The position numbers and the translations under genes were made by a program. Below are positions 1 through 10,416 of a stretch of 64,000 bases of DNA, piece by piece (the stretch's first letter is position 1; the number at the start of each line of letters is the position of its first letter). The DNA comes from Cherax quadricarinatus. Lineage: Eukaryota > Arthropoda > Malacostraca > Decapoda > Parastacidae. The notes below the pieces were generated by a model. It did no database searches, was not told where the DNA came from, and worked only from the letters and a program-made list of their open reading frames with translations. Location of the stretch: contig NC_091292.1 in the NCBI RefSeq assembly GCF_038502225.1, positions 53,436,278 to 53,500,277 on the forward strand. The letters run 5' to 3'.

Positions 1-705
1 AAGTGTAACCACACAAAAAAAGTTATGAAAAAACTAGTTTCATCAATGGACTCTGACTCCAACCTGGCAGTACCAAGCTTCTTGAATAAATTTAACATTG
101 CAGATGCCATCAGCTATGCTAGAAGTGCATGGAATGAAGTGCCCCAATCAACATTAAATGCAGGCTGGGAAAAATTATGGCCTTCTGTAGTTAATTCGTT
201 CACTGGTTTTCCCTTGCTTGAGAGTCAGGTTCAGGAAACTGTTCAGCTGGTAAGGAGGTTACCAGGTGATGGTTTTGAAGATATGAATGAGGATGCGAAT
301 GAGCTCTAAGAAGATAATGATGATGAAGACAAGAGTCCAGAGGAAATATTGGCAGAGCTCGATGCGCAGATAAAAGAGAGGGAGATAACAGAAGAAATTG
401 AAGAAGAATCTGAAGTAAAACAGTTAACACTGCAGCAGTTACGTGAGCAGTTCCATGTTGCTGCTAAACCAGCAGACTTTTTCACTGAAGAGGACCCTGA
501 CAAATCTAGAAGCAGTGCTTTGAAACAGGGTCTAGACCAGCTGAACATGCCTTACCATCAGCTGTATAATGTACTGCAGGGTAAAAGAGCCCAGAGATCC
601 ATTACAGAATTTATGCACACTCCAATACAACCACTGACTTCGGTACCAGAACCTCTACCATCGACTTCTACCAATAACCAACAACCATCCACCTCACCCC
701 AGTAG
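1..705 (+). pseudogene. jerky/Tigger-like transposase, C-terminal part with one in-frame stop
   Basis: Frame 1 is open from the first base to 705 except for a single TAA at 307-309. The reading on both sides of that stop is coherent, so it is one protein interrupted by one nonsense mutation. The first part has the tract SARSAWNEVPQSTLNAGWEK, which matches the region after the DDE catalytic core of jerky and Tigger transposases (the 'TLNSAWRNLWP' segment of the other copies here). The second part is an acidic helix-rich tail followed by a serine/proline-rich C-terminus. The catalytic aspartates would lie upstream of the window. It is broken and 5' incomplete in this view, so no activity can be inferred. 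Confidence 0.7.
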
Positions 706-1020
706 GGCCACACCATCCATATCCACTCCACAATCATCCACAAACATCATTACCCATAATCTAAGGTAAGAAATACTATTATTTCTATTACATTTGTAGT
801 CTTAAGCAGTAATACAGTATACCGTGACAATGCACTACAATTACATATTCACTTTCATTTTGTAAGATCTGTTGGTCTAAAAAAAAATTGTTTGGCTTTT
901 TTGGGGGCTCCCAGGAATATAACCCTAGTTTTCCCGTAAGTTCTTCAGTTTGTCTAACACGGTTTTGTCTAACATGGCATTTTCAGGAATGTAACTACCA
1001 TGTTAAATGACAGTCTACTC
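1..1020 (+). mobile_element. Tigger/pogo (jerky-like) DNA transposon, 3' part
   Basis: The window opens inside this element. It holds the C-terminal part of a jerky/Tigger-type transposase followed by about 300 bases of 3' untranslated sequence. The right end reads ...gacagtctactc and is followed by TA at 1021-1022, as expected for a Tc1/mariner-superfamily insertion; the reverse complement of the end resembles a CAGTAGACTG-type terminal inverted repeat with one change. The subterminal part repeats 'gtctaacacgg/gtctaacatgg', a typical layout of Tigger ends. The left end lies outside the window. This is a different family from the CAGTGG-ended Tigger copies further along. Confidence 0.7.
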
Positions 1021-1500
1021 TATTTCCAATATTCCACAAGCCAATTGTAGAACAATCATTTTTTTATGATTCCTGTCAATATTATTGCATTTACTTCAAT
1101 AAAAAATGGTGCGGGCTGACCTCTAGTGCAGTTAGCCTCTCAAAAACTTCGTTTTCTCTTACCCAGGACCAAAGAACACATTATAGGAAGGAGCAGTAAT
1201 GATTTTATATGCTCAGATAGTCTTGGACACTCGCCATATTATGGCCTATTTTATTCATTCTAGAATATTTATCATGTTTCTGTGTTACTTATAGTGTTTA
1301 TTATATCACATTAGATCAATTCTGATAGATAAATAAGCCATAGAGTTGATATTAGCGTTATACTGAAGTAGTATTTTCTCCTGCCCCTCGAGACTCAGGA
1401 ATTCTGCCAACGTAAGCAAATGTCTGATCTCCAAGGTAAATACACATTATAAAACAAGTTTATTTCTTTACATTCTCTTTTATTATGTTTTTATACAATA
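1021..1500. other. no gene seen
   Basis: AT-rich sequence between the end of the Tigger at 1020 and the MITE at 1501. I see no coding potential and no recognisable repeat. Confidence 0.5.
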
Positions 1501-1691
1501 CAGTGGTACCTTGAATTTCGAACAGCTCTCAACTCGAACAATTATATAAGTATGTTTTTGTAAGTGTATTTTGGGGGGTCTGAAACAGACTAATGTAATT
1601 TACATTACTCCATATGGGAACAAATTCGTTCAGTAATGACACTCGAACAGCCTTTTGGAATGAATTAAGGCCGAAATTCGAGGTAGCACTG
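1501..1691. mobile_element. 191 bp MITE, Tigger-type ends
   Basis: It starts CAGTGGTACCTTGAATTTCG and ends with the imperfect reverse complement (TTCGAGGTAGCACTG), flanked by TA on both sides (1499-1500 and 1692-1693). There is no coding capacity. The inner sequence has the usual shape of these elements: 'ggggggtctgaaacagac' near the left end and 'ttccaaaaggctgttcgag'-type complement near the right. It is non-autonomous and would need a Tigger transposase in trans. Confidence 0.75.
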
Positions 1692-1717
1692 TACGTATTT
1701 CTTATTTATAAATATAA

Positions 1718-1857
1718 ATATGATTTTTTGGGGGGGCTGAAATGGATTAATGGCATTTCAATTAATTTCATTAAGGAAAACTGATTTGATATACGAGCAA
1801 ATTGAGTTACGAGCTTGGTCACGGAACAAATTAAACTCGTAAGTCAAGGTACAACTG
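1718..1857 (-). mobile_element. partial MITE, Tigger-type end
   Basis: The right end (...ctcgtaagtcaaggtacaactg, then TA at 1858-1859) is the reverse complement of a CAGTTGTACCTTGACTTACG terminal repeat. The tract ggggggctgaaatggatt near 1730 is the inner part of the same kind of element. The opposite terminal repeat is missing, so the copy is truncated next to the MITE at 1501-1691. Confidence 0.6.
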
Positions 1858-1869
1858 TAGAGGAAATCA

Positions 1870-2040
1870 AGTCTAGTATACATTACACAAATAACCCGCA
1901 CATACAAGAAAAGAGCTTACGACGACATTTTGGTCTGACTTGGACCATTTACAAAGTCACACTAACGAAAAGGAGAGCAGGAGGGGTATATATAGGCAGG
2001 AGGTGGTAGTAGTAGTAGTAGTAGTAATAGTAGTGGAGGT
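1870..2040 (-). repeat. dispersed repeat A: TATA-like box, hairpin motif, (GTA)n
   Basis: Read on the minus strand, it has a (TAC)n microsatellite (2001-2040), the TATA-like tract GCCTATATATACCCC (1983-1997), then about 30 bases later GTAAATG followed by the hairpin GGTCC-AAGTC-(A/G)GACC and AAAATGTCGTCG (1926-1952), then a tail ending near 1870 in gcgggttatttgtgta. The same order of parts occurs at 8655-8790 on the plus strand and, with other stem sequences, in the palindrome at 28065-28443. Function is unknown; see the finding on hairpin repeats. Confidence 0.6.
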
Positions 2041-2099
2041 AGATGGTACTATTAATACCACCTCTTTTATTTATTTATTTATTTAATAATTTGAACACA

Positions 2100-5000
2100 G
2101 GTTGGTAGTAGGTTGGTAGACAGCAACCACCCAGGGAAGTACTACCGTCCTGCCAGATGACTGTGAAACATAAACCTGTAACTGTTTTGCATGATGGTAG
2201 GATTACTGGTTTCTTTTTCTGTCTCATAAACACGCTAGATAACAGGGATATCTTGCTACTCCTACTTACACTTTGGTCACACTTCACAGACATGCACATG
2301 CATATATATATATACATACATCTAGGTTTTTTTCTCCTTTTTCTAAATAGCTCTTGTTCTTCTTTATTTCTTCTATTGTCCATGGGGAAGTGGAAAAGAA
2401 TCTTTCCTCCATAAGCCATGCGTGTTGTATGAGGCGACTAAAATGCCAGGAGCAATGGGCTAGTACCCCTTCTCCTGCAGACATTTACTAAAAAAGAGAA
2501 GAAGAAAAACTTTATAAAACTGGGATGCTTGAATGTGCGTGGATGTAGTGCGGATGACAAGAAACAGATGATTGCTGATCTTATGAATGAAAAGAAGTTG
2601 GATGTCCTGGCCCTAAGCGAAACAAAGCTGAAGGGGGTAGGGGAGTTTCGGTGGGAGGAAATAAATGTGATTAAATCTGGAGTATCTGAGAGAGTTAGAT
2701 CAAAGGAAGGGCTAGCAGTAATGTTGAAGGATCAGTTATGGAATGAGAAAAGAGAATATGAATGTGTAAATTCAAGAATTATGTGGATTAAAGAAAAGGT
2801 TGGATGCGAAAAGTGGGTCATAATAAGCGTGTATGCACCTGGAGAAGAGAGGAATGTAGAGGAGAGAGAGATTTTGGGAGATGTTAAGTGAATGTATAGG
2901 AACCTTTGAACCAAGTGAGAGAGTAATTGTGGTAGGGGACCTGAATGCTAAAGTAGGAGAAACTTTTAGAGAGGGTGTGGTAGGTAAGTTTGGAGTGCCA
3001 AGTGTAAATGATAATGGGAGCCCTTTGATTGAACTTTGTAAAGAAAGGGGTTTAGTTATAGGTAATACATATTTTAAGAAAAAGAGGATAAATAAGTATA
3101 AAAGATATGATGTAGGGCGAAATGACAGTAGTTTGTTGGATTATGTACTGGTAGGTAAAAGACTGTTGAGTAGACTTCAGGTTGTACATGTTTATAGAGG
3201 GGCCACAGATATATCAGATCACTTTCTAGTTGTAGCTACACTGAGAGTAAAAGGTAGATGGGATACAAGGAGAATAGAAGCATCAGGGAAGAGAGAGGTG
3301 AAGGTTTATAAACTAAAAGAGGAGGCAGTTAGGGTAAGATATAAACAGCTATTGGAGGATAGATGGGCTAATGAGAGCATAGGCAATGGGGTCAAAGAGG
3401 TATGGGGTAGGTTTAAAAATGTAGTGTTAGAGTGTTCAGCAGAAATTTGTGGTTACAGGAAAGTGGGTGTGGGAGGGAAGAGGAGCGATTGGTGGAATGA
3501 TGATGTAAAGATAGTAGTAAGGGAGAAAAAGTTAGCATATGAGAAGTTTTTACAAAGTAGAAGTGATGCAAGTAGGGAAGAGTATATGGAGAAAAAGAGA
3601 GAGGTTAAGAAATGTAAGAAGAGAGCAAATGAGAGAGTGGGTGAGATGTTATCAACAAATTTTGTTGAAAATAAGAAAAAGTTTGAGTGAGATTAACAAG
3701 TTAAGGAAGCCTAGAGAACAAATGGATTTGTCAGTTAAAAATTGGAGAGGAGAGTTATTAAATGGAGAGTTAGAGGTATTGGGAAGATGGAGGGAATATT
3801 TTGAGGAATTGTTAAATGTTGATGAAGATAGGGAAGCTGTGATTTCGTGTATAGAGCAAGGAGGAATAACATCTTGTAGGAGTGAGGAAGAGCCAGTGGT
3901 GAGTGTGGGGGAAGTTCGTGAGGCAGTAGGTAAAATGAAAGGGGGTAAGGCAGCCGGGATTGATGGGATACAGATAGAAATGTTAAAAGCAGGTGGGGAT
4001 ATAGTTTTGGAGTGGTTGGTGCAATTATTTAATAAATGTATGGAAGAGGGTAAGGTACCTAGGGATTGGCAGAGAGCATGCATAGTTCCTTTGTATAAAG
4101 GCAAAGGGGACAAAAGAGAGTGCAAAAATTATAGGGGGATAAGTCTGTTGAGTATACCTGGTAAAGTGTATGGTAGAGTTATTATTGAAAGAATTAAGAG
4201 TAAGACGGAGAATAGGATAGCAGATGAACAAGGAGGCTTTAGGAAAGGTAGGGGGTGTGTGGACCAGGTGTTTACAGTGAAACATATAAGTGAACAGTAT
4301 TTAGATAAGGCTAAAGAGGTCTTTGTGCCATTTATGGAATTGGAAAAGGCATATGACAGGGTGGATAGGGGGGCAATGTGGCAGATGTTGCAGGTGTATG
4401 GTGTAGGAGGTAGGTTACTGAAAGCAGTGAAGAGTTTTTACGAGGATAGTGAGGCTCAAGTTAGAGTATGTAGGAAAGAGGGAAATTATTTCCCAGTAAA
4501 AGTAGGCCTTAGACAAGGATGTGTGATGTCACCGTGGCTGTTTAATATATTTAAAGATGGGGTTGTAAGAGAAGTAAATGCGAGGGTCTTGGCAAGAGGC
4601 TTGGAGTTAAAAGATAAAGAATCACACATAAAGTGGGAGTTGTCACAGTTGCTCTTTGCTAATGACACTGCTCTTGGGAGATTCTGAAGAGAAGTTGCAG
4701 AGATTGGTGGATGAATTTGGTAGGGTGTGCAAAAGAAGAAAATTAAAAGTGAATACAGGAAAGAGTAAGGTTATGAGGATAACAAGAAGATTAGGTGATG
4801 AAAGATTGGATATCAGATTGGAGGGAGAGAGTATGGAGGAGGTGAATGTATTCAGATATTTGGGAGTGGACGTGTCAGCGGATGGGTCTATGAAAGATGA
4901 GGTGAATCATAGAATTGATGAGGGGAAAAGGGTGAGTGGTGCACTTAGGAGTCTGTGGAGACAAAGAACTTTGTCCTTGGAGGCAAAGAGGGGAATGTAT

Positions 5001-5690
5001 GAGAGTATAGTTTTACCAATGCTCTTATATGGGTGTGAAGCATGGGTGATGAATGTTGCAGTGAGGAGAAGGCTGGAGGCAGTGGAGATGTCATGTCTGA
5101 GGGCAATGTGTGGTGTGAATATAATGCAGAGAATTCGTAGTTTGGAAGTTAGGAGGAGGTGCGGGATTACCAAAACTGTTGTCCAGAGGGCTGAGGAAGG
5201 GTTGTTGAGGTGGTTCGGACATGTAGAGAGAATGGAGCGAAACAGAGTAACTTCAAGAGTGTATCAGTTTGTAGTGGAAGGAAGGCGGGGTAGGGGTCGG
5301 CCTAGGAAAGGTTGGAGGGAGGGGGTAAAGGAGGTTTTGCGTGCGAGGGGCTTGGACTTCCAGCAGGCATGTGTGAGCATGTTTGATAGGAGTGAATGGA
5401 GACAAATGGGTTTTAATACTTGACGTGCTGTTGGAGTGTGAGCAAAGTAACATTTATGAAGGGGTTCAGGGAAACTGGCAGGCCGGACTTGAGTCCTGGA
5501 GATGGGAAGTACAGTGCCTGCACTCTGATGGAGGGGTGTTAATGTTGCAGTTTAAAAACTGTAGTGTAAAGCACCCTTCTGGCAAGACAGTGATGGAGTG
5601 AATGATGGTGAAAGTTTTTCTTTTTCGGGCCACCCTGCCTTGGTGGGAATCGGCCAGTGTGATAATAAAAAATAATAAAAAAAATAATAC
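2100..5690 (+). mobile_element. RTE-like LINE, near full length
   Basis: This LINE has a 5' untranslated region starting gtaggttggtagacagcaac (about 2108), an endonuclease-reverse transcriptase coding region broken by frameshifts (to 5423), and a short 3' region ending gggccaccctgccttggtgggaatcggcc followed by gtgataataaaaaataataaa. The single long ORF with an N-terminal apurinic endonuclease domain, the short 3' region and the TAA-rich tail fit the RTE clade (the craniofacial-development-protein-2-like group). Related copies in this window are at 19290-21441 and 52392-55574, and 3' fragments at 6338, 17313 and 39313. Its tail abuts the tail of an L2-like LINE on the other strand. Confidence 0.85.
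2481..5423 (+). pseudogene. RTE-like LINE endonuclease-reverse transcriptase, frameshifted
   Basis: The order of parts is: apurinic-type endonuclease (KLGCLNVRG at about 2517, LALSETKL, WVIISVYAPG, VVGDLNAKVG at about 2935, ISDHFLV near 3205), a linker rich in Lys and Arg, reverse transcriptase (KGGKAAGIDGIQIEML, NYRGISLLSIPGKVYGRV, GGFRKGRGCVDQVF, GLRQGCVMSPW), and a C-terminal part ending RSEWRQMGFNT. Frameshifts lie near 2880, 3680 and 4670, seen by comparison with the copy at 19290-21441. The polymerase motif reads FANDT where the sister copies have FADDT, and FMELEKAYD where they have FMDLEKAYD, so two catalytic acidic positions have changed. It is dead. No convincing ATG was found; the frame is open upstream to about 2481. 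Confidence 0.85.
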
Positions 5691-6130
5691 AGAGGTACAA
5701 AAAAATACAGGTAAGAGCAGCATGCCAAAGCCACTTGTATGCATAGCATTATGGGCAGGCTTAAAATTAACTTAAGATTAACTAAGCAATGATGTAATCA
5801 GTGATAAAACATTATTGTAAACAGATAACAATAAAGCACAAATGAGTATTACAAAGACAGGTCATATGGTTGCATGCATTGCTGTACATTCAGTAGAATG
5901 GAGTATTCTGTTAGGTAGTGTATTTAAAAAATAACAAAGTTAGATTGGGTCTTAGGTTTAACATTTATGTGATATAATTATGAGAAAAATTTAAGATATA
6001 CAATTTATGAGGTTCAGTTACTCAGTATTTATTTGGTTTTGGGTAAGTGATCTTTGAGAAGAGACTTGAATTTATAAACGGGTAGTGTTTCTTTTATATT
6101 TACAGGTAATGAATTCCAGATTTTAGGGCC

Positions 6131-8552
6131 TTATATGTGCATTGAGTTTTTGCATAGCGTGAGATGGACACGAGGAACTTCAAAGAGTGATCTGTGCCTT
6201 GTGTTATGGTCATGTGTTCTGTTGAGGTTGGCAAAGAGATGTTTGAGGGGAGGGTTAATATCAGATTTAAGCGTTCTATGTATGTAATAGGTGCAGTAAT
6301 AAGTATGGATGTTTTGTATGGTGAGTAGGTTTGGTTTATTTTTTTTTTTAATTATCACACTGGCCGATTCCCACCAAGGCAGGGTGGCTCGAAAAAGAAA
6401 AACTCTCACCATCATTCACTCCATCACTGCCTTGCCAGAAGGGTGCTTTACACTACAGTTTTTAAACTGCAACATTAACACCCCTCCTTCAGAGTGCAGG
6501 CACTGTACTTCCCATCTCCAGGACTCAAGTCCGGCCTGCCGGTTTCCCTGAACCCCTTCATAAATGTTACTTTGCTCACACTCCAACAGCACGTCAAGTA
6601 TTAAAAACCATTTGTCTCCATTCACTCCTATCAAACATGCTCACGCATGCCTGCTGGAAGTCCAAGCCCCTCGGTGGAGTGTGCTGCCTGTAGTGGGAAT
6701 TTGTTATCATTCTGACTGCAGCCTTTTGTTGGGTAATTAGTGGTCTGAGATGGTTAATTGTTGTTGAGCCCCATGCACAAATTCCATAGGTGAGATAGGG
6801 GTAAATAAGAGAGTGATATAGGGCCAGGAGGGCTGACTGTGGAACATAGTACCGTATCTTCGATAGTATGCCTACAGTCTTGGAAATTTTCTTAGAAATT
6901 TGTTGTATAAGTGTATGAAATTTGAGTCTATTATCAAGGTGGATTCCTAAGAATTTTCCCTCTGTTAGCCTTGTGATAGGCGATCCGTTTATCATTATGT
7001 TAAGAGGGACATCTGTAGCTCTGTTACCAAACTGAATGAAGTAGGTTTTGTCAATGTTTAGTGTAAGTTTGTTAAGTCCTCATCCAGGTAGATATTTTCT
7101 GTAATTCGGTATTTACAGTATTGGCTAGCATGACTGGGCTCGGGTGAGAGAAGACATATGTAGTGTCATCTGCAAATAGTGTGGGTTCGAGTAATTGTGA
7201 AGCATTTGGTAGGTCATTTATGTATAGGAGAAAGAGAAGAGGGCCAAGGACACTTCCCTGTGGGACACCAACTGTAATTGGTTGTGCAGAAGAGTTTGCC
7301 CCATTTGTGTACACATATTGGCTTCTGTTGCTGAGGTATGACTTGAGGTAGTTGAGGGAGTGCCCTCTTATACCATAGTGTGACAATTTTATGTGGAGCA
7401 AGTCATGGTCAACTGTATCAAAAGCTTTATGTAAGCCAATGAAGATCCCCAGTGGGACTTCTTTTTTCTCTATTGCATGTGTATAATAGCATCATTAGTA
7501 TTTTTATTAGGCCTGAATCCAAATTGGCAGGGGTTGAGTATGTTATGGGAGATGAGGTAGGAGTAGATTTGTTTATGAATTAATTTTTCGAAGATTTTTG
7601 AGAGAGGGTGTAAGTTGGATATTGACCTTTAGTTATTCAACTCTGTTTGGTCTCCTCCTTTATGGATCGGGGTGACCCTTGCTATTTTGAGAACTGTAGG
7701 GAAGGTAGAGGATTCAATGGATTTGTTAAAGGGTGTTAGCCAGGGACTGTTCAGTCTCTTAGCTGTCATCTGTTTAGTTTTTTTAGGGCAGTGCTTTTTA
7801 TAGAGGCATTGGGTCTTTTTTAGAAAATTATTAATACATTCGCCAATATCTGTATAGATTTCTAGCTCAGTGTGCCAGTCAATGTTTGTTACTGCTGTTG
7901 TGAAGTTATTAATGGCTGCCTCATTGTGAAGTTTGAAGGTGACTTTAGTAGTGTCTTGGGGTAATTTACCAAGAGTTGTTATGAGGAAAGTAGGGCAGTG
8001 GTCTGTGGTATTATCTGTGATTATGCCTGATTTTAAAGGGAATATGGTGTTGGTCCAGATGTGGTCAAGTAGGGAAACACTAGTCTCTGTAACTCTTGTA
8101 GGTTTTGTTACTGTTGGTAGCAACATGCAGTTACTCATTGTGTTTGTGAATTCAGTAATGTGTGTGTCCTGGTATTGCAGGAGATTTATATTGAAGTCAC
8201 CTGAGAGTAGTAAGTGATCTTTGTTCATGCGTGCATCAGTTATCATACTTCCTAGGTTTTGACTAAATCGACTAATGTTTGACTGTGGAACTCTGTAGAT
8301 GTTTATCAATGTGAGAGGTTTTTGTAGGTATTTGGATTTGAATTTAGCTATTATATATTCCCCTTGTTCATCCCTTGTGCAAGTATTAGTGATACATTCT
8401 AGTTGGTCTGAGTAGTATATAGCTGTGCCACCCCCTTGTTGGTCTGGTCTACAGTTGTGTATGGCTGTGTAACCAGGAATGGCATAGACATCAGTAGTAT
8501 CAGGCTTTAGCCAGGTTTCAGTTAGTGTAATGATGGACATATTGGCATGCAA
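6131..8552 (-). pseudogene. L2/CR1-type LINE endonuclease-RT, interrupted and internally deleted
   Basis: On the minus strand the endonuclease (8552-7700) shows ITLTETWLKPDT, GGGTAIYYSDQ, LSGDFNINLL and TDHCPTFL. It then runs straight from SPWLT into FNKSIESSTFPTVLKIARVTPIHKGG, so the linker and the start of the RT seem to be joined by an in-frame deletion. After a stop near 7629 the RT continues with LHIKLSHYGIRGHSLNYL, GVPQGSVLGPLLFLLYINDL, FADDTTYVF (7401-7072) and the thumb (6995-6673). The C-terminal piece with NRTHDHNTRHRSLF and GPKIWNSLPV-type sequence lies beyond the inserted RTE fragment at 6131-6330. The FADD motif is kept but the gene is broken at several points. Confidence 0.75.
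6338..6672 (-). mobile_element. RTE-like LINE 3' fragment inserted in L2-like LINE
   Basis: A poly-T/TTA stretch at about 6338-6352 leads into cacactggccgattcccacc, the reverse complement of the RTE 3' tail, and continues to about 6672 where the RTE C-terminal codons stop abruptly and the L2-like sequence (ggtggagtgtgctgcctg) resumes. It is a 5'-truncated insertion. Compared with the uninterrupted L2-like copies near 44350 and 52250, about 15 bases of target (agagttttgaatatt) are missing at the junction. Confidence 0.8.
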
Positions 8553-8654
8553 GGAATTTAGTAATGCTATGAGGTCATCATAATGCTTGCTTAAAGATCT
8601 GATATTGTAGTTAAAGACAGTTATGTTGTTGTTGGCTCTGAGGAATGCCTTTGC

Positions 8655-8790
8655 CGTTGCCTATATATACCCCTTCTGCTCTCCATTTTATTAGTGTGCC
8701 TTTGTAAATGGTCCAAGTCGGACCAAAACATCGTCGTAAGCTCCTCTCTTCTATGTGCAGGTTATTTGTGTATCGTTCCAGTCACCGTAT
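8655..8790 (+). repeat. dispersed repeat B: TATA-like box and hairpin motif
   Basis: CCTATATATACCCC lies at 8660-8673; 30-40 bases on comes GTAAATG, the perfect hairpin GGTCC-AAGTC-GGACC (8710-8724), then AAAACATCGTCGTAAGCTCC and a tail with caggttatttgtgta. It is the same family as repeat A at 1870-2040, on the opposite strand, and its 3' half recurs at 18733-18850. It sits between the 5' side of the L2-like LINE and the LTR retrotransposon. Confidence 0.6.
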
Positions 8791-8897
8791 TGTGCCTTTT
8801 TCTGTTACTAATATACATAATTTAGTTGAGTATACTGGTCAGAGAGCCCATCACAAGTCCGAGTTGCCGGTAAACAAGTATGTTTCAAGTATGTCGC

Positions 8898-9822
8898 TGT
8901 GAGGGAAAAGTTCAACAGATAGGAGTAGCGAGCGAGTATATGATAACGATAGTTTGATTGCCGGCTGCTTGTTATGGCAGGGTCAGTCTAGCTCCTGCTA
9001 TCCCCTCTCCCCCTTTTCTCCCCAGCCCGAAAGGTAATGTGTGGGGCTCCGGCCAAACAGTAATCACTCGACTCACAGCTCCCATCACAACTGTAAGTAA
9101 AAGCCTCTGCTCCTATTCTAGTGGATATTGGTTGAAAGCTTCACTTTTGACCAATAATAAACTTTGTTCTTTCAGTTTTAAGCTCCACATGAGACTTTTC
9201 GATAATCACCACCTTTTTTAGGTATCTTACACTTATCATGGAGAGTGATTTCTTAAGCAGTGGGTAATTTGTCTTTCTTTCCAGCTTGGAATTACAGATC
9301 GGGTCACCTGCCAACCAACGAGAAGTGTTGAAGGAGACGGACTGAAAACGGTCTTGGGACGTCACCTTATAATCTACCTACCTGATTAATTGTACAGGAC
9401 ACTACCCCTCATCTTTGTAGTGGTAAAGAACCTGCATTCCTGTCATCTGGACTGACTATTGAAAGCTATAGACTCTGTGAAGAACTAGTCGTTGGGTTGT
9501 CACTCAACACCTGTGACCCCCCCCCCACATCATCAGCAACGGCTACAATTTCTACAAGACGGTGTCAACCTCAACCAGACACCCCAGTATAAATGTACAT
9601 ATTAGCATTGAATTCAAATGTCATTTTTCCATTTCATTTTTCATTTTTCTGTCAAATAAGATACACATTCATTTTTTCAATGTTTTATCTTTGCATTACT
9701 AAATAATTAAGTGTTTATCTTTGTGAATTATTATTTCTTTTTCTATTCATTAATTTTCCTGAGGAGGAGCCAGCCTTGGTAATACTGTCTGAAGTTGTTA
9801 CAGGGCTGAGTAAGCCTTCACA
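8898..9822 (+). repeat. 5' LTR
   Basis: This 925 bp repeat starts TGTGAGGGAAAAG and ends CCTTCACA. It matches the 3' LTR along its full length; by eye there are roughly two dozen substitutions plus a small length change in a C run (the tract near 9510-9525). That suggests an insertion that is not very recent but has not decayed far. Just after it, gcggcgaccttgccagg (from 9824) is where a primer-binding site would be expected; it lacks a clear TGG start, so this call is weak. Confidence 0.9.
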
Positions 9823-10416
9823 AGCGGCGACCTTGCCAGGATCAACTCTACTGAATAAAGATTCAACTCCATCTCGAATCTATCACTGAAACTTCAACGC
9901 CGCATACCTCAGACGGTTATCACCAGCCATGAGTAATCATTCTCTATGGTAGGACTACAGTACAGGTATTTGAAAGATTTGGTGATTGTTATAGTCTCAA
10001 TTTATTCTAAGTCAAGTCAGGCAGGATATACTAGTTAATTCTGTCACCTTTATTTTTGAGCTTGAAACGATTTGGAGGAATAGACTCTAGGAACCCGAGA
10101 TTTTCCAGTAACAAGTTATTTCATTGAGCTCTATTTATTATATCAAGGGAACTGTCGTAGGACACTCTTGATTTGTTGGTGAGAAGATTGGATGGTCAAG
10201 GGAACCCATTCTACTTACTGTTTGCTCGGAACCGGCATAGAACTCTCCATTTTCATTCACACATACTGTTTAATCGAAGCAGGGATTGAACCCTCCGATT
10301 TATTTACAGTTTGAGTGGAGCAGGAATTGAACCCTCCGTTTTCTTTGATATATCCGTTTCATTTTCCCCTGGTAGTTTAAGTTATTCTTGCAAGTAAGGA
10401 GGAATACCAGTTTTGG
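9823..10416 (+). other. LTR retrotransposon leader
   Basis: This is untranslated leader between the 5' LTR and the gag-like frame. It contains two similar stretches near 10270 and 10320 ('gaattgaaccctccg...' and 'gggattgaaccctccg...'), each followed by a T-rich segment, which look like a short internal duplication. I see no gene in it. Confidence 0.6.

Larger units (their letters stand above)
5690..8645 (-). mobile_element. L2/CR1-superfamily LINE, minus strand
   Basis: The 3' end is at about 5690 and the 5' side near 8640. The 3' untranslated block (gccaaagcc...cttgtatgcatagcattatgggcaggc, about 5720-5765) recurs in other copies at 43668, 50870 and 51145, where it ends in a (TTTA)n tail. 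The body encodes an endonuclease and a reverse transcriptase (see the pseudogene entry). An RTE 3' fragment is inserted at 6338-6672. I place it in the CR1/L2 superfamily because of GVPQGSVLGPLLFLLYINDLP and FADDTTYVF; the exact clade (L2, Daphne, Crack) cannot be fixed by eye. Confidence 0.75.
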
